Source: an uncultured Caldilineaceae bacterium
GTDB taxonomy: Bacteria > Chloroflexota > Anaerolineae > Caldilineales > Caldilineaceae
Assembly: GCA_951813625.1 (NCBI GenBank)
Contig: CATOTS010000024.1
Location: 1 to 64,000, forward strand
Reading direction: 5' to 3'
DNA length: 64,000 nt
Positions 45,319 through 53,845 of the stretch are shown here, piece after piece; the stretch's first letter is position 1; every line of letters starts with the position of its first letter. The notes under the pieces were generated by a model, which saw nothing but the letters and a program-made list of their open reading frames with translations, did no database searches and was not told where the DNA came from. Both the position numbers and the translations under genes were made by a program.

Positions 45319-46268
45319 GAGATCAGCATCTTCTTCTCTACTTCGTCTCTCGTGGGCATCCGCGCCGTGTGCACGCCGCCAGTCCGCTCGATCACATATA
45401 TCACGGCCGCGGCGCCAAGCTTGGCCGCCCATTGCGCGTCGCCGCTCCGCCGGTACCCCGTCAGAAAGACGGTGGAAAACGAGTCCCCGGCCCCGGTTGT
45501 GTCGATGACCTCGCCGTCTTGGGCCGGCACCCGCACTACGCCATCTGCAGTGGCCAGCACGCAGCCGCGTGCACCCAACGTCAGCAGCCCAACGCTGGCC
45601 CCCCAGTCCACCAACCGCCTCACGACCGCCTCTTCGCCGGCGGCAGTTGCAACCGCCTCCTCTCCCAAAAGGTGCCCGCAATCTTCAACGCTCGCGCGCA
45701 CAATGTCGCAAAGGGAGACCAGTTCCCGCAGCCGTTTGGGGTCTCTCCGTTCCGCTGCGTCGGGATGCTGACGCGAATGCGCGCCGCCGTAGCCGCCCAG
45801 GTCGATCGCCACCTTCCCGTCCAGATCGGCCAGGTCGCGGATCGTCTCCACGGGCACATCGTGGTCCATTGTCGCTATATAAAATACTGAAGCGGAGCGG
45901 AAGGCGGGGGGGATGTCGTCAAATGAAATCGGCGGGGCCTTTTGGGGGTACTGTATTTCCTTCTCACCGGACGGCGCGTAAATCAGTTGCGTCGTCGTCG
46001 TGCAGTCGCCCGGCCTGACAGTAACCCCGCGCATGTCTACCTGCGCGTCTCGAAAAGGCTGCAGCAGTTCATCCGGCATGTCCTCCCCAATGATCGTGAC
46101 GATGCCAACACGCTCCCCCATCCTCCCGGCCGCAACCGACCCATACGCCACCGGGCTCCCAAGGACCGGGCCGATCGTCCGATCCGGAAAATGAATCTTC
46201 TCCATGACGATATGGCCGATCAGGACGATATCAGGCTGGCAACTCTCTGAACCTCGCAACAGCTCCAT
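45309..46268 (-). CDS. PfkB-family carbohydrate kinase
   Basis: 319 residues. The C-terminal signature DTTGAGDSF (256-264) contains the anion-hole Gly residues and catalytic Asp262. The N-terminal part has GSPVAYGSVAAGRMGERVGI, the sugar-site Gly-rich region. Members phosphorylate ribose, fructose, inosine, tagatose phosphate or the inositol-degradation intermediate DKG (IolC). Its place after inositol-phosphate synthase and before a sugar transporter suggests phosphorylation of an imported sugar or inositol product. The start at 46268 is 48 bp after the upstream stop. Confidence 0.9.
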   Translation of the reverse strand: MELLRGSESCQPDIVLIGHIVMEKIHFPDRTIGPVLGSPVAYGSVAAGRMGERVGIVTIIGEDMPDELLQPFRDAQVDMRGVTVRPGDCTTTTQLIYAPSGEKEIQYPQKAPPISFDDIPPAFRSASVFYIATMDHDVPVETIRDLADLDGKVAIDLGGYGGAHSRQHPDAAERRDPKRLRELVSLCDIVRASVEDCGHLLGEEAVATAAGEEAVVRRLVDWGASVGLLTLGARGCVLATADGVVRVPAQDGEVIDTTGAGDSFSTVFLTGYRRSGDAQWAAKLGAAAVIYVIERTGGVHTARMPTRDEVEKKMLISSP

Positions 46269-46316
46269 TCGCGCCGCCCTTCGAGTCTGGAAGAGAACAG
46301 CTCCTGCTAAAACGTG

Positions 46317-47378
46317 CTATCTATCGCGCTTCCCCTGAATGAACTCCTCTAGCATCTTCAAGGCTTGCTCGTCGACGATCTGCTGGGGAGGATGTTTGCA
46401 GAAGTAGGCGGATGCGCTCGTCAGCACGCCCCCCGTCCCCCGGTCAAGCGCAAGGCGGCAGCAGCGGACCGCGTCAACCGCGACGCCGGCAAAATTCGCA
46501 CTGTCCTCCACCTCTAACTTGGCGTCCAGAATGATTGGGGCATTGCTGAAATTGGCCAATTCAAAGTAGAAACGCGCCGTCTTACGGTCTTCCATGTTCG
46601 GCACATGGGCAAAACCGGCCGAGACTTCGGCTTCGTATGGAATGAGCGTCTCCACGGCCCCCCGCTTCGTCTTCTCCTTGCTCTCCCCGCGGTGAATCAG
46701 ATTGTAGAAATCAGTGTTACCGGCGTAATTGAGCTGGTATGTTTTATTGATCTGTATGCCGCGCGCCAGCATCGTTTCAACCATCGCCCGGTGCAAAATT
46801 GTGCCCCCCAGTTGGCTTTTGACGTCATCTCCAACGAGAGGGATTCTGCGCGCTTCCGCTTCCCGCGCAAAGGAGTCATCACATACGATCAGTTCCGGCA
46901 TTCCGTTGACAATAGCAACGCCCGCCTCGAGCGCAGCCTCGGCGTAGATCCGGGCCGCCTCAGCCGATCCGGTCGGCAGCATATTCAGCATTACTTCCGC
47001 GCCCGCAGCTTTGAGGGCAGCCGCAACATCCACCGGCCGTTGCGTTGCTTGCTCCACCTGCGCCTGAAGGTGAGGGGGCGCTCCGTCGGCCACAGGCCCC
47101 ATAAGGACCTCTACCCCGCTCTCCGCCAACTCAATGTCGGGCACCCGGTATGCATTGTTCGGGGGCGCAAAGATAGCTTCAGTTAGGTCAAGCCCGATCT
47201 TGCCAACGCTGATGTCAAAGGCGACTACCGGCTTGATGTCGGTTACGTCGTATCCGCCCAACGCCCGGTGCATCAACCCGACAGTCTCACCGCCCTGCGC
47301 GTAGTACTGCAGGCCCTGTACCAGGGCGCTTGTGCAGTTGCCGACGCCAACAAGGGCAAGCCTGATTTCCTTGGACAT
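46317..47378 (-). CDS. Inositol-3-phosphate synthase family protein
   Basis: 353 residues from the ATG at 47378, preceded by AGAGGATC; an ATG at 47411 would add eleven residues. The NAD fold has VGVGNCTSALVQG (10-22). Family blocks are VGDDVKSQLGGT and QLNYAGNTDFYNL, with Lys residues that act in the MIPS reaction (glucose-6-phosphate to 1L-myo-inositol-1-phosphate). It is the short bacterial/archaeal form rather than the about 500-residue eukaryotic form. Being first in an import/catabolism operon rather than beside phospholipid genes is unusual, so a related carbohydrate cyclisation or epimerisation is possible. Confidence 0.88.
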   Translation of the reverse strand: MSKEIRLALVGVGNCTSALVQGLQYYAQGGETVGLMHRALGGYDVTDIKPVVAFDISVGKIGLDLTEAIFAPPNNAYRVPDIELAESGVEVLMGPVADGAPPHLQAQVEQATQRPVDVAAALKAAGAEVMLNMLPTGSAEAARIYAEAALEAGVAIVNGMPELIVCDDSFAREAEARRIPLVGDDVKSQLGGTILHRAMVETMLARGIQINKTYQLNYAGNTDFYNLIHRGESKEKTKRGAVETLIPYEAEVSAGFAHVPNMEDRKTARFYFELANFSNAPIILDAKLEVEDSANFAGVAVDAVRCCRLALDRGTGGVLTSASAYFCKHPPQQIVDEQALKMLEEFIQGKRDR

Positions 47379-47769
47379 GTTTGATCCTCTGTGTTCCCTT
47401 ACGCTCTTCACAACGCGCGGTCACAGAAGCCGGCGTGTGTGCCCAGTTTCCGCTGTTCTACCGTCGACTGACTCTCCCCGCTTCCTTTCATTGCTCGGTC
47501 GCAAAGCGGCAACAGGAGAACCGGCCCCCTCGAACTGTCGCTCACTAAGAGTCAACTGCTGCCAGAAGTCGGGACCACGGCGTATGAGATCTGATGTAGT
47601 TGCGTCGATGAATTAGGATATTTCTTTGCAGACTTTGGGAGTATAATGAGTACAAAACTGTTTGTCAACCATGCCAAATCAGGCCCCGGGAGCCCTCGGA
47701 TTTGTGGCCGCGACTCTATCAAATCCAAGCCCATTCCATCTCTTCCGAAAGGAGAGGAGCCACAATATC
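47379..47769. other. Divergent intergenic region between inositol-phosphate synthase and PhyH
   Basis: About 390 bp separate the minus-strand synthase start from the plus-strand PhyH start. A perfect -10 hexamer TATAAT lies at 47642-47647 facing right, but no good -35 is correctly spaced. No gene is supported here, although the PhyH frame stays open upstream to 47662. Confidence 0.45.
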
Positions 47770-48612
47770 ATGCAAAACAATTCGAAGCCTCTTACCGCAG
47801 CCCCGATGGAAGAGTTAGGCATTGAGCGCCAAGACGAAATCAAGATACTGAACCTCAAGAACCTCGGCTATACAATGGTGCGGAACGCGATTCCCGAAGA
47901 CCTGTTGCAGCAGGTTCAGGTTGCCTTTGACGCAAAGATGAATAAACAGATCGACGACTTGGGGCGGCAATATCGAAACCAGTCTAACCGCTTCGACCTC
48001 ATACCGCTCTGGCAAGAGCCGGTCTTTCGCAAATTGGTTAATCTCCCCAAAGTCATGCCCGTCGTGCGCGGGTATATGGAGCGGTACTGGGACGACGAAC
48101 CGGCAATCTTCGGGGCCGGCCACGGACATTGCCTCTTCGAGCATAGTCCTGCCCACCAGGCCTGGCATAACGATGCCCGCGTCAACAAGAAAGCCTCCGA
48201 CATGACGCCGCCGATCTATATCCGGCTCACCTTTCTCATCGAAGATGTTGATGAGGAAATGGGACCCACCGGGCTTCTCCCCGGCACCCACGGCACCCAT
48301 GTCAATTCACCACCCTGGTTCAATGCGCCTGACGGACAACCCCGCAGCGTGCCGGATATGGTGCTCGCAACTGGCAAAGCCGGCGACTGCATGATCAACG
48401 ATACCTCGATTTACCATACCAACACGCCCAATCTGAGCGACCGCGTTCGCAAAGTCATTTGGGCGATTTACGCCGGGACCAGGACCCCAATCTGGGAGCG
48501 AAAGGACCTTCCGCAGGACTACAAAGACCAGGCCCGCCTGACGAAGTCCGATGTCGGCCCTCTCGATGATCCGGTTTTGGCCGCGCTCTTCCGAAACTAT
48601 CCGGAGGAGTGA
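47770..48612 (+). CDS. Phytanoyl-CoA dioxygenase (PhyH) family protein
   Basis: 280 residues from the ATG at 47770, chosen because GGAGAGGAG lies just upstream; the longer frame from 47662 lacks an RBS. Iron ligands are His133 and Asp135 (AWHNDARVN) and His216 (DTSIYHTNTP), with PGTH (171-174) and Arg225/Arg227. It stands alone, divergent from the long minus-strand block, and is followed by the hairpin-repeat region. Confidence 0.88.
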   Translation: MQNNSKPLTAAPMEELGIERQDEIKILNLKNLGYTMVRNAIPEDLLQQVQVAFDAKMNKQIDDLGRQYRNQSNRFDLIPLWQEPVFRKLVNLPKVMPVVRGYMERYWDDEPAIFGAGHGHCLFEHSPAHQAWHNDARVNKKASDMTPPIYIRLTFLIEDVDEEMGPTGLLPGTHGTHVNSPPWFNAPDGQPRSVPDMVLATGKAGDCMINDTSIYHTNTPNLSDRVRKVIWAIYAGTRTPIWERKDLPQDYKDQARLTKSDVGPLDDPVLAALFRNYPEE

Positions 48613-48734
48613 CGCAGCAGGTCGACCTCGTCCGCGCCTGAAGTTGCACGGTCCCGGCCCTGACCTGCGCAGCCATGACCAATCCACGATCCATTCTGGG
48701 GCAGAGTGGGGAATCCTTCCTATTTGGATCCTTT

Positions 48735-49025
48735 TGGACGGTCGGGCCTTCGGCCCTCCCTTGTGCGGGGGGACTCCCCCCGCAACGCCCCCCTGACACC
48801 CCTCCACCCGCCGCCGGGTGCGGCGTCATTGCGACCCTGAGCAACCTGCGGCCCAGCCCCCCGCCACCGTGCGTGCGCAATTCCAGCCTGTCGCCAACTC
48901 GCCGCGTGCCTACACGGCCGTGAGTGCGCGTCGCCAGCCGTTCGCGCGTTCGACCGGCGCGCACCGCTCCCTGCAGTTCCTGCCCTCCCTTGTGCGGGGG
49001 TACTCCCCCCGCAACGCCCCCCTGA
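48735..49025. repeat. Dispersed GC-rich hairpin repeat, two cores
   Basis: GGACGGTCGGGCCTTCGGCC starts at 48735 with the G6-ACT-C6 hairpin at about 48765-48785, then the diverged tail. A second, shorter core lies at 48980-49020, with TAC in place of ACT at its loop. Homologous to the copies at 1-1045 and 3997-4344, more than 44 kb away. Confidence 0.85.
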
Positions 49026-49252
49026 CACCTCTCCACCCGTCGAGTGGAGAATCTGATGTAGCCCTGAGCAACCAGCGGCCCAACGCGCCGCCCCAATGCA
49101 GCCAACGCCCAGGCCACCGAATGGGCGGGACTTGCGCCTTCCCTGCGCCTCTCCCAAATATCCGCTAAACAATCCCAGCCCCCGCTGGCATGAAATCCGC
49201 GCCCTCCGATTCCCACCGCAATTGTGGGATACACCCCATCTCCGAAACTGAA

Positions 49253-49281
49253 TTGACAATTGAACAGGCAGGCAATATAGT
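49253..49281 (+). promoter_or_regulatory. Sigma-70-type promoter for PhyH at 49451
   Basis: TTGACA (49253-49258), a 17-bp spacer and TATAGT (49276-49281), 170 bp upstream of the start codon. It is one of the best promoter matches in the window. Confidence 0.7.
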
Positions 49282-49450
49282 TGGATGTGACCGCCTTCAT
49301 TGCACCAATGACGCTGATGAATTACAGTAATTGTGTACCCTGATGCAGCCGGGAATTCCTCCAATGCACCTTTCAGGTTGCGCCAGGCCCTCGCTTCCGG
49401 CGCCTCCAAACGCTTGAAACAGGTTTTCAAACAACTGCGAGAAGAGCATC

Positions 49451-50266
49451 ATGGAGTTGACACTCGAGCAAAAACAGTTCTTCGAGACATTCGGATTCCT
49501 CTCCCTGCCCGGCCTGCTCAAAGACGATATCGCCTGGATCACCGACGAGTTCGAAGCGGTCTTTCATGGTCGAAACGTCGTCCATGACGGCAGCAAACGC
49601 TCCTGCATTGTGCCCTTCATCGACCAGCGCGAAAGGCTCAGCACCCTCCTCGACCATCCCAAACTGGTTGGACTGATCTCCGGCATTCTGGGAGAAGAGT
49701 TCAACTACCTTGGCGGCGACGGCAACTACTACACCGGCGATACCCGCTGGCATAGCGACGGCTTCCACGTGGTGGGCAAGTACCTCAAGGTGGCGCTCTA
49801 TTTGGATGACGTCGGCCGCGACAGCGGCTGCCTGCGCGTCATTCCCGGCACACACCGGTTTGACATGTTTCAGGGCTGGGATGCTCGCGAAGCCAGCGAA
49901 TCCTCTGAGCGTTGGGGAATCGAACAGAACTGTGTGCCGGCCGTTGCGCTGGAAACAAAGCCCGGAGACGTCGTCGCTTTCAACCACAATTTGATGCACG
50001 CCTCCTTTGGCGGCAGCACGCGGCGCCGCATGTTCACTCTGAACTGCTGCGCGCACTGCGAGACCGACCCGGAGCTTGGCGAGCTGAAAAAGTACATAGC
50101 CAACCATCATCGCTACTGGATCGATCAGATGCATTCGGACATAATGAGAGGGACTGCATCTCCCGACCGCATGCGCCACCTCCAGCAGGTTATCGACAAT
50201 GAGGGCCACCTTCCCGCCCTTTCAGCCCAAGCGCGCAAGGAGATGACCGAGCCGGCGCGAGGATAG
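49451..50266 (+). CDS. Phytanoyl-CoA dioxygenase (PhyH) family protein
   Basis: 271 residues. Iron ligands are His101 and Asp103 (TRWHSDGFHV) and His183 (NLMHASFGG), with IPGTH (131-135) and an Arg cluster (191-193) for 2-oxoglutarate. The gene has its own promoter. The following gene is a secreted SH3b protein 149 bp away, so it is probably transcribed separately. The substrate is unknown. Confidence 0.9.
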   Translation: MELTLEQKQFFETFGFLSLPGLLKDDIAWITDEFEAVFHGRNVVHDGSKRSCIVPFIDQRERLSTLLDHPKLVGLISGILGEEFNYLGGDGNYYTGDTRWHSDGFHVVGKYLKVALYLDDVGRDSGCLRVIPGTHRFDMFQGWDAREASESSERWGIEQNCVPAVALETKPGDVVAFNHNLMHASFGGSTRRRMFTLNCCAHCETDPELGELKKYIANHHRYWIDQMHSDIMRGTASPDRMRHLQQVIDNEGHLPALSAQARKEMTEPARG

Positions 50267-50415
50267 TCCGCGATTGCAAGTTCGATTCCACTCGAATTCT
50301 TGAAACGTGGAATCGTCCTCCTACGCTGCCCAAGTGATCAACCACAAGACACCGACTTGGCGGTGAACGATTCGCCGTCCCATGCCTGAATTGCACACAT
50401 GACCGGGGAAAAGAA

Positions 50416-51414
50416 ATGAAAAAGCTGTTGCTCATCGTCTTGCTCGTGTTGTTTCTCGGTGGCATTGCAGTGCCGCTCTATGCCCAAGACGATCTGACCC
50501 TCGAAGGGCTGGCGGACAAGGTTGAGGCTATTATAGAGCTGCTGACTTCGATGTCGGACCGGCTGACCGCCTACGAAGAGCGGCTGGCCATTTTGGAGGC
50601 GACCGATACGCCGACGCCTACACAGACAGCATCGCCGACTGCCACACCGACGTCGACAGCCTCGCCAACGCCGACGGCCACGCCAACGCCCGATTCGGCT
50701 ACTGTGACCATGACAAGGCGAATGAACGTGCGAGCCGGTCCGGGAACCAACTATCCGATTGTAGGCCAGGCCGCGGCCGGCAGCCAGTACCCCATCGCCG
50801 GCAAGAATCCAGCAGGCACCTGGTGGCAGATTATCTACGGCGGGCAATTTGCTTGGGTCTACAGCCCCCTGGTGACCGCAACCAATCCCCAACTCGTGCC
50901 GGCGGCCTCCTTCATACCGACGCCCCCGGCGACGCCTGTCCCACCAACCCCCATCCCCCCGACTCCAGCACCCCAAGTGGTGGCGCCTTCACCCTCAGAC
51001 CCCTGCGCAGGCATCGGCGGTGACGGCTGCAAATTCAGTTTGCGCAATACCGACTTGAGGCACAATAGCGGAAGCGAGCTGAAACTCTATATCGGTTTTG
51101 TCCATGGAGGCCGCAACGATGAAGTTCAGGGCATTGGTGGCAGCTACTTTGTCGAGCTGCACAAGGACGGCGTCCATGTCTCAGCCGTTGACCACACAAC
51201 GCGCGGTCAGAACCAGACACACCACGGACCTCAGGGCAACAAGTACAACTACCTGAAGGCCGTACCGCTCAACCAGGTTCCCGGTGGAAATGTGGACGGA
51301 AATTACAGGATTTTCGTCAGAGACGGCAACGGTGAACGGGACAGCCAAGACTTCACCTTTACGGTGTCGGGAGGAAATGGCGAAGTCTGGTTGATCTTCG
51401 CCCAGTACAATTGA
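50416..51414 (+). CDS. Secreted SH3b-domain protein with Thr/Pro-rich linkers (paralogue 1)
   Basis: 332 residues. Sec signal peptide about 1-23 (MKKLLLIVLLVLFLGG... PLYA). A short amphipathic coil (26-62, LADKVEAIIELLTSMSDRL) leads to a TPTPT-rich stalk (about 64-93), an SH3b domain (about 95-152: MNVRAGPGTNYPIVGQ, WWQIIYGGQFAWVYSPL), a Pro-rich linker and a unique C-terminal beta domain (about 200-332). SH3b modules bind peptidoglycan or other wall or peptide ligands. No anchor is seen, so it may be secreted or held by the coil. It is paralogous to the next gene in its first 180 residues only. Confidence 0.85.
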   Translation: MKKLLLIVLLVLFLGGIAVPLYAQDDLTLEGLADKVEAIIELLTSMSDRLTAYEERLAILEATDTPTPTQTASPTATPTSTASPTPTATPTPDSATVTMTRRMNVRAGPGTNYPIVGQAAAGSQYPIAGKNPAGTWWQIIYGGQFAWVYSPLVTATNPQLVPAASFIPTPPATPVPPTPIPPTPAPQVVAPSPSDPCAGIGGDGCKFSLRNTDLRHNSGSELKLYIGFVHGGRNDEVQGIGGSYFVELHKDGVHVSAVDHTTRGQNQTHHGPQGNKYNYLKAVPLNQVPGGNVDGNYRIFVRDGNGERDSQDFTFTVSGGNGEVWLIFAQYN

Positions 51415-51593
51415 GAACGGACTTTCGGCGGGAGGCCACAGGCGATACAATGAAGAGACGATGGAATGACTACCAGCTTTCTTCTGCCTGACCTCTCCGT
51501 CGGCATCCTGATGAAACAGCTCTTTGGCCCGCCCTTTCAGCCGGGTCAGCGTTAGTCCAAACCTAGAAACGCAGCAAGAATCGGGGCAAGAAC

Positions 51594-52562
51594 ATGAAAA
51601 AGTCAATTCTGATACTGCTAATCACAGCGTGTCTCATTGGCGTCGCGGCTCCCCTTTACGCCCAAGACGAGTTGACGCTCGAAGCGTTGGCCGCAAAGGT
51701 AGAGGCAATGGTAGAGCTTGTGACCTCAATGTCGGACAGAGTGAACTCATTCGAGCAGCGGCTGGCCGACCTGGAGGCGACCGACACGCCCACGCCTACA
51801 CCGACTGCCTCTCCCTCAGCCACGCCAACGCCGACCGAGTCGCCCACGCCGACGGCCACACCAACGCCCGATTCGCCCACTGTCACCATGACGAGGCAGA
51901 TGAACGTGCGCGCAGGCCCAGGTACAAACTATCCAATCGTGGGCCAGGCTGCGGCCGGCAGCCAGTACCCCATCTCAGGCAAGAATCCCGCCGGAGGGTG
52001 GTGGCAGATCATCTACGGCGGCCAGTACGCTTGGGTATACAGTCCGCTGGTAGCGGCAACAAACCCTGAGATTGTACAGGTTGCTACCTTCATCCCGACG
52101 CCCCCGCCAACTCCGATCCCAACAGCGACACCGATCCCGCCCGCGCCGGCGCCTGCACCCGCGCCGACCCAGCCCCCGTCAACGGGACACGCTTACTCGC
52201 TCATTGGCAATGGAACATGCAACCGCAACGACCAACAGACCTACTTCGAAGGCAAGATGTATGACAGGAACAACAACCTGATGAACGGCGTCTGTCTGCA
52301 CGTTGCCTTCAGCGGACCGCGCAATACCAAGTGCACAGGCTGCGGCAAACCGACCGGCCATTGGGGCTTCTCCCCCTTCGGCGGCCCGGCTCCCTCAGGC
52401 ACACATGTTGAAATCTGGGTGGTGCAATGCCCGAGCGGCGGCTGGGACACCTCGAGAACAGCCTCGAAGGACTTCTCCAATGTGACCCGCCTGTCGCCAA
52501 CTTGGGGCAGAACGATCACCGATAGCGTCGCCTGCACAGACATCACCTTCAAGCAGAACTAA
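51594..52562 (+). CDS. Secreted SH3b-domain protein with Thr/Pro-rich linkers (paralogue 2)
   Basis: 322 residues. Signal peptide, coil, TPTPT stalk and SH3b domain are close copies of the previous protein (NVRAGPGTNYPIVGQAAAGS is identical). After a Pro/Ala linker the C-terminal domain (about 197-322) is unrelated: it has six Cys (in CNRN, GVCLHV, KCTGCGK, QCPSG, ACTD) and GHWGFSPFGGPAPSG, like an extracellular disulphide-bonded or carboxypeptidase-regulatory-type beta fold. The pair shows module exchange at the C-terminus. The gene is followed by a strong hairpin (52602-52636). Confidence 0.85.
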   Translation: MKKSILILLITACLIGVAAPLYAQDELTLEALAAKVEAMVELVTSMSDRVNSFEQRLADLEATDTPTPTPTASPSATPTPTESPTPTATPTPDSPTVTMTRQMNVRAGPGTNYPIVGQAAAGSQYPISGKNPAGGWWQIIYGGQYAWVYSPLVAATNPEIVQVATFIPTPPPTPIPTATPIPPAPAPAPAPTQPPSTGHAYSLIGNGTCNRNDQQTYFEGKMYDRNNNLMNGVCLHVAFSGPRNTKCTGCGKPTGHWGFSPFGGPAPSGTHVEIWVVQCPSGGWDTSRTASKDFSNVTRLSPTWGRTITDSVACTDITFKQN

Positions 52563-52601
52563 GGCGGAATCCCGCCTGAATCTGGGCTCGGTCTTCTGTT
52601 G

Positions 52602-52636
52602 AACGCTGGGGAGCAAGACGAAAGCTCCCCGGCGTT
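52602..52636 (+). terminator. Hairpin after the SH3b gene pair
   Basis: AACGCTGGGGAGC pairs with GCTCCCCGGCGTT (13 pairs including one U-G) around a 9-nt loop, 40 bp after the stop codon. Only a short T-run follows. A terminator or 3' stabiliser. Confidence 0.6.
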
Positions 52637-52839
52637 TGCCGTGTATCCCGCTCGCCGTCAATTGAACTGTCAACCTCAAACAGCTAAGTCTTCCCCTGCC
52701 CCTTTTGCACCGGCAGCGCCCCGCCTCCCTCCTCTACAATCCCCTGTGACCTTCCGGATTTTCGCTGCTTGCCAAACCTCAGTGAACGCAATATAATTCC
52801 TGCCAGTTCCTCTCCAACGCAGGTGCAAGAGGCTCGAAC

Positions 52840-53751
52840 ATGGCAACTACCGTGAGCGGGAGCGTATCGTCGGCTGCCGACGCCCGCATCCTTCGCCGCA
52901 AGGCCGAAAGGACGCGCGCCTTGGAGCGATCGGTCATCCACGTTATCCTCCTGGTCGGCTCCATTTCCATGCTCTTCCCCCTCTACTGGATGATTTCCAC
53001 CTCTCTAAAGCCCCAGCATGAGGTTTTCCTGCTTCCGCCCACGTGGTTCCCCAGCGACTTTCAGTGGATCCACTACCGCCAGGCCTTTGTCGACTACTTC
53101 AATTTCGCCCAATACGGCTCCAATACGATGATCATTACCCTCGGCGTCCTCGTAGGCCGGCTGTTGAGCGCGTCTCTCGTGGCCTTCGGCTTCGCCCGCA
53201 TCCGCTTTATCGGCCGCGATGTCATCTTCATCCTCGTGCTGAGTACTATGATGGTCCCCGGGCAGGTCACCATCATCCCGCTCTACATCCTCTTCAGAGA
53301 GCTTGAATGGCTCAATACATTTTACCCGCTCATCGTCCCGTCCTGGTTCGGCGGCGGCGCCTTCTTCATCTTCCTCCTTCGCCAGTTCATCCTTACCATC
53401 AATCCCGAACTAGACGATGCCGCCCGCATCGACGGCTGCGGCTGGCTGGGCATCTACGCCCGCATCACAATGCCCCTCATCAAACCCGCCCTGGCCGCAG
53501 TCGCCATCTTTTCGTTCCTGGGGACCTGGAACGACTTCTTCGGCCCTCTAATCTTCCTCCGCAGCCGTGACATGCTCACCCTTGCAGTGGGCCTCCACTT
53601 CATGGCCACCGCGGCATCGTCCTCGGTCCGCCCCAACCTGCCGCACCTGATGGCCGGCTCGACGATGATTCTTCTACCGCCGCTGCTCGTCTTCTTCTTT
53701 GCGCAGCGCTACTTTATACAAGGGGTAACTTTCTCCGGCATTAAGGGCTAA
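52840..53751 (+). CDS. Carbohydrate ABC transporter permease, MalG type
   Basis: 303 residues. A long cytoplasmic head (about 1-40) precedes LLVGSISMLFPLYWMISTS. The EAA loop is ELDDAARIDGCGWLGIYARITMPLIKPA. The end is QRYFIQGVTFSGIKG. It precedes its binding protein (53846) and MalF (55261), an unusual order, and closely resembles the MalG at 61729, which also precedes a binding protein. Confidence 0.93.
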   Translation: MATTVSGSVSSAADARILRRKAERTRALERSVIHVILLVGSISMLFPLYWMISTSLKPQHEVFLLPPTWFPSDFQWIHYRQAFVDYFNFAQYGSNTMIITLGVLVGRLLSASLVAFGFARIRFIGRDVIFILVLSTMMVPGQVTIIPLYILFRELEWLNTFYPLIVPSWFGGGAFFIFLLRQFILTINPELDDAARIDGCGWLGIYARITMPLIKPALAAVAIFSFLGTWNDFFGPLIFLRSRDMLTLAVGLHFMATAASSSVRPNLPHLMAGSTMILLPPLLVFFFAQRYFIQGVTFSGIKG

Positions 53752-53845
53752 CGCCCCCGACCCATCTCGATTTCTTGACACAAGCACTTAGTCGGCAGTT
53801 CACTAGATGTTTCACGATTCAATTCCCACATTAGAGGAGACAACA

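Larger units (their letters stand above)
48613..49450. other. 840-bp non-coding region with hairpin repeats and a promoter
   Basis: It contains the GC-rich hairpin repeat (48735-49025), then AT-richer sequence with a strong promoter (49253-49281) that reads into the PhyH gene at 49451. No gene is supported; open frames across the repeat are artefacts. Confidence 0.7.

Noticed and set aside
53775..53804. TTGACA before the binding protein at 53846
   Set aside because: No acceptable -10 hexamer at 16-18 bp spacing, so a promoter was not called.
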